Source of the DNA: Bacteroidia bacterium
GTDB taxonomy: Bacteria; Bacteroidota; Bacteroidia; Bacteroidales; CAJPTX01
DNA length: 9,269 nucleotides
Assembly: GCA_905373625.1 (NCBI GenBank)
Contig: CAJPTS010000054.1
Span: 1-9,269 of the forward strand
Direction of reading: 5' to 3'
Below the pieces are notes generated by a model. It had not been told where the DNA came from. It saw nothing but the letters and a program-made list of their open reading frames with translations, and ran no database searches. Below are positions 7,297 through 9,269 of the stretch, piece by piece. Position 1 is the stretch's first letter; each line of letters begins with the position of its first letter. Position numbers and translations under genes: made by a program.

Positions 7297-8670
7297 TTAC
7301 GGATGTACATCAGCAATTTGCTTTAGATCGTACTGAAAATAATAAGGCGTTGAACTATGTAATACAGGAGTAGTTTTAGTAGTATCTATTGGGCGATATG
7401 CATTAAATACTCCTTCGTAGAAATAACCATTTAGAGCACCTTCCCAGCCCCAATTGCAGTACAAAAGATGCTCTCTCTCTTTTGTCCGTTCAACAAATTT
7501 TTTGCTTTTTATTTCATAGCAATCGCGATAACGTTCCCGTAACAAATACCCCTCACAAAGCCAGACGTGTCCGCCTTTGTAGAAAGGAATATTTAGTATC
7601 GGAATTGTCCACTTCTCATCGCACCCGCGCAAAAATACAGGACGACCGCGCTCAAGGCTACTCAATATTGCATTAAATCTATAATTTCTTACTCTATCAG
7701 GGACATTGTGAAATCCCATGCGTTTAAGCAGTTTGGGTACATCGTTAAAAGAAGCCCCAGATTCTTCTTTTCCCCAGTCATTACAGAGAGCATCGCCCAG
7801 AGAACGAAATAGCTGCGAAACCTGCTCATTAAACTGTTCATTCTCAGATGGCGTATGCCAACGATTATTAGTATACTTGACAAAGAAGTCCCAATCGAGA
7901 TGTTGCCCTCTAAACCAGCTCGGATATTTATGTGTTCTAAGAAATTGTGCAACCGCAGTTGCAACACATCCCGCTGCTGCATGCTCGCCTCCTCGCATGG
8001 GAGCTTTATTATTAAACGGCTCATCCTGCCCCCAGCAGACCTCTCCACATCGGGGGCTATAATATTTCTGCCATTCTGTATAGCGGTAGGTATATAAAGC
8101 GGGGGCTCCATCATCTACGGGAAGACCTCTATCCTTAAACCAAATTTCTCGATCTTTTACTCTTTCACGTTCTTTAATCCTTTCCAATTCAAAAAAGGTT
8201 GGTAAGCGGCTCAAAAAAATGGAAAGACCAGGATTGTTTACATACTTGAGATCTAGATGCCCATCATCGGAATAGGCTAATAGTTCGGGGACACATTTGT
8301 CGCCAGAAATTATACTAAACCCCGTCCCGTCCTTCTCGTTTAGTATAAACACCATCGTGTCTACAGCGCGGAGTCCTAATGCCTTGTATTCTTCTTTTTG
8401 TGACGGCGGCGTTAAGATATAAGAGACATCAAAATCAGAAAGCGCCCGCACGCCGTTTTTTGAAGAAGTGCTCTTTACTAATCCTGCTGCTATCGCAAGA
8501 GCTTCGTCTCGGGTTCGTTGTTGGGATTCTGTTGTGGGAGTATTTACTTCTTCTTGTGCCGTTTCATCAGCCGTTTCTGCAAATATCTCCTCTTTCTCAC
8601 AAGCGGCATAAGATAAAGCAAGTAACAATACCATACCGCAAATTGCTAATCTTTTCATCTGATTGGTCAT
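7297..8670 (-). CDS. C10-family (streptopain-like) cysteine protease, lipoprotein
   Basis: This is a secreted papain-fold protease of the SpeB/streptopain family. From the ATG at 8670 it has 457 residues. The signal peptide (KRLAICGMVLLLALSYAAC) ends at Cys24, followed by EKEE, an acidic stretch like the surface lipoprotein export signal. A Spi/SpeB-type propeptide spans about 50-160 (DEALAIAAGLV near its start, SIISGDKCVPELLAYSDDG near its end). A very charged segment (about 160-180, ELERIKERERVKDRE) leads to the mature domain. Active-site regions are GCVATAVAQ (Cys235), GGHVWLCEGY (His368) and CNWGWEGALNGYF (Asn406, Trp407). The usual NWGWGG reads NWGWEG here. There is no T9SS sorting domain, so the lipid is the only visible anchor. 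Starts at 8658 (removing four residues) and 8712 were considered; 8712 lies upstream of the likely promoter. The enzyme probably degrades host or dietary proteins after zymogen processing. Confidence 0.92.
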   Translation of the reverse strand: MTNQMKRLAICGMVLLLALSYAACEKEEIFAETADETAQEEVNTPTTESQQRTRDEALAIAAGLVKSTSSKNGVRALSDFDVSYILTPPSQKEEYKALGLRAVDTMVFILNEKDGTGFSIISGDKCVPELLAYSDDGHLDLKYVNNPGLSIFLSRLPTFFELERIKERERVKDREIWFKDRGLPVDDGAPALYTYRYTEWQKYYSPRCGEVCWGQDEPFNNKAPMRGGEHAAAGCVATAVAQFLRTHKYPSWFRGQHLDWDFFVKYTNNRWHTPSENEQFNEQVSQLFRSLGDALCNDWGKEESGASFNDVPKLLKRMGFHNVPDRVRNYRFNAILSSLERGRPVFLRGCDEKWTIPILNIPFYKGGHVWLCEGYLLRERYRDCYEIKSKKFVERTKEREHLLYCNWGWEGALNGYFYEGVFNAYRPIDTTKTTPVLHSSTPYYFQYDLKQIADVHP

Positions 8671-8681
8671 TTTATTTTCGT

Positions 8682-8713
8682 CAAATTTATTACACTCAGC
8701 GCATAAAAACAAA
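8682..8713 (-). promoter_or_regulatory. Bacteroidota-type promoter of the C10 protease gene
   Basis: On the minus strand TTTG (8713-8710) is followed after 20 bases by TAAATTTG (8689-8682), matching the Bacteroidota -33 TTTG and -7 TAnnTTTG elements at near-consensus spacing (about 19 bases). Transcription would begin at roughly 8674-8678, just upstream of the ATG at 8670. The leader would be only a few bases for that start, or about 20 for the ATG at 8658. This placement excludes the upstream ATG at 8712. Confidence 0.6.
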
Positions 8714-8779
8714 TCAGTATACTTATCGCCTATTTGTATGATAACTAGTGAAGTAAAAGCAGTCGCCCCCCTTTACTAG

Positions 8780-8801
8780 AGTCGAAAGACTAGAGACGAA
8801 A
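8780..8801 (+). repeat. 22-base dispersed repeat, intergenic copy
   Basis: This element begins agtcgaaagac and matches bases 1762-1783 inside the methyltransferase gene at 20 of 22 positions, with differences at positions 3 and 12. Its position in a spacer full of other short repeats suggests a mobile or slippage-derived repeat family. Confidence 0.5.
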
Positions 8802-8860
8802 TAAATGCTTTGCGTGTACTTCGTACCTAGTAGCTCGTACCTAAATTAAATTGCTTTGCG

Positions 8861-8888
8861 TTACTTTTAGCTTATTACTTTTAGCTTA
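8861..8888 (+). repeat. Exact 14-bp tandem duplication
   Basis: The unit ttacttttagctta occurs twice back to back (8861-8874 and 8875-8888). A partial third copy, tacttttagctt, lies at 8990-9001. The exact adjacent copies suggest recent slippage or duplication within the spacer. Confidence 0.85.
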
Positions 8889-8951
8889 TTTGCCACTTCG
8901 TACTTTGAACCGCGTGCCTAAATTAGAATATATTGATTTACAATGGTTTCT

Positions 8952-8975
8952 GGGCGTAGCAGGCTACGCCCCTAC
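8952..8975 (-). repeat. REP-like palindrome with GTAG foot
   Basis: Read on the minus strand, GTAG (8975-8972) directly precedes GGGCGTAGC (8971-8963), a two-base centre CT, and the perfect complement GCTACGCCC (8960-8952). A GTAG tetranucleotide at the foot of a GC-rich imperfect or perfect palindrome is the layout of repetitive extragenic palindromes handled by REP-associated tyrosine transposases (RAYTs). No transposase gene is in this window. A simple hairpin terminator is less likely, since no T-run follows. Confidence 0.6.
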
Positions 8976-9051
8976 ATGAACCCCAAGAATACTTTTAGCT
9001 TGCACTTCGTGCCTACTTTCGTACTTAGTACCTAAATTGAACCTTGAACCT

Positions 9052-9083
9052 AAAAAAACGGACACCTCAATTAGAGATGTCCG
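9052..9083 (-). terminator. Rho-independent terminator of the T9SS cargo gene
   Basis: On the minus strand CGGACATCTC (9083-9074) pairs with the segment 9068-9059 in a 10-position stem with one mismatch (9065/9077) and a 5-base loop (9069-9073). It is followed directly by seven T residues (9058-9052). It lies about 30 bases after the stop codon at 9113-9115, as expected for an intrinsic terminator. Confidence 0.9.
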
Positions 9084-9112
9084 TCATTAAACGAAAAATT
9101 CTGTTCCTCGTC

Positions 9113-9268
9113 TTATTCTTTTACCACTGTTACCACCTTTGTCGCACCGTTTTCTGCGGTGAGGCGTAATAGGTAAACTCCCGCGGAGAGCTGAGTCGTG
9201 TTAATTCGCGTTTTCGCGCCTTCTAATGCTCCCGAAACGACTTCAACGCCCTGCGTGTTGATCAACGA
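9113..9268 (-). CDS. T9SS cargo protein, C-terminal sorting domain (5' part outside window)
   Basis: Only the last 51 residues and the stop are visible, entering from the right edge. The segment includes LSAGVYLLRLTAENGATKVV followed by TVVKE at the terminus. This is the type A sorting domain of the type IX secretion system: a beta-sandwich with the conserved G-V-Y-hydrophobic strand, a short N-G turn, and a terminal K-V-V type strand ending in a basic/acidic pair. The domain carries cargo across the outer membrane and is then removed on attachment to the cell surface or on release. The passenger, which would give the actual function, lies outside the window. The reading frame is open to the edge, and a strong terminator follows, supporting this as a real gene end. 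Confidence 0.88.
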   Translation of the reverse strand, partial: SLINTQGVEVVSGALEGAKTRINTTQLSAGVYLLRLTAENGATKVVTVVKE

Positions 9269-9269
9269 G

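Larger units (their letters stand above)
8714..9058. other. Gene-free spacer made of short degenerate repeats
   Basis: No convincing coding sequence lies here on either strand. The stretch is built of recurring words: cttcgtac or cttcgtgcc (near 8819, 8897, 9005), cgtacctaaatt / cgtgcctaaatt / gtacctaaatt (near 8837, 8915, 9028), tgctttgcgt (8806-8815 and 8852-8861), acttttagctt (three copies) and ttgaacc (near 9037 and 9044). They are not evenly spaced and not exact, so this is not a CRISPR array. It looks like accumulated short repeat debris between the divergently placed protease promoter and the end of the next minus-strand gene. Confidence 0.7.

Noticed and set aside
7689..8114. Open frames inside the C10 protease gene (both strands)
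   Set aside because: They overlap the confidently assigned protease along their full length and resemble no known family.
8800..9058. Possible CRISPR array
   Set aside because: Repeats are short, inexact, unevenly spaced and of several different kinds, and no cas genes are present.

Overview
The window looks like chromosomal DNA of a Bacteroidota bacterium, most likely a Porphyromonas-like member of the Bacteroidales. Four things point there. A C-terminal type IX secretion (T9SS) sorting domain lies at the right edge. Two genes carry lipoprotein signals, one with an acidic patch right after the lipobox cysteine, as in the Bacteroidota surface-export signal. Gene starts have A-rich leaders rather than strong Shine-Dalgarno sites, and there is one good Bacteroidota-type promoter (TTTG / TAnnTTTG). 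The terminator-like hairpin after pepD is also of a kind I associate with this group. The genus is inferred, not proven.

Left part (bases 1-6304, plus strand): four genes lie head to tail with gaps of only 26, 41 and 37 bases, so they could share a transcript. They are a large N6-adenine DNA methyltransferase of restriction-modification type (5' end cut off by the window edge), uvrB (excinuclease subunit B), a small membrane methyltransferase of the isoprenylcysteine carboxyl methyltransferase (ICMT)/PEMT-like family, and a C69-family dipeptidase (PepD). The functions do not form one obvious pathway: DNA modification and DNA repair come first, then a membrane enzyme and a peptide-degrading enzyme. 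A 15-of-16-pair hairpin at 6428-6466 closes this block and lies between the converging genes.

Right part (6563-8670, minus strand): a full-length C10 (streptopain/SpeB-like) cysteine protease, predicted to be a surface lipoprotein, is followed 98 bases downstream by a lipoprotein of unknown function. The pair may be one transcript driven by the promoter at 8682-8713. The lipoprotein is in the position where some C10 proteases have an inhibitor or partner gene, but its own sequence does not reveal a function.

Far right (8714-9269): about 350 bases without a gene carry a patchwork of short repeats: a 14-bp tandem duplication, many variants of 'cttcgtacc' and 'cgtacctaaatt', a REP-like palindrome with a GTAG foot, and a 22-base element that recurs (20/22 matches) inside the coding region of the methyltransferase. 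After these come a rho-independent terminator and the last 51 codons of a minus-strand T9SS cargo protein that continues past the window.
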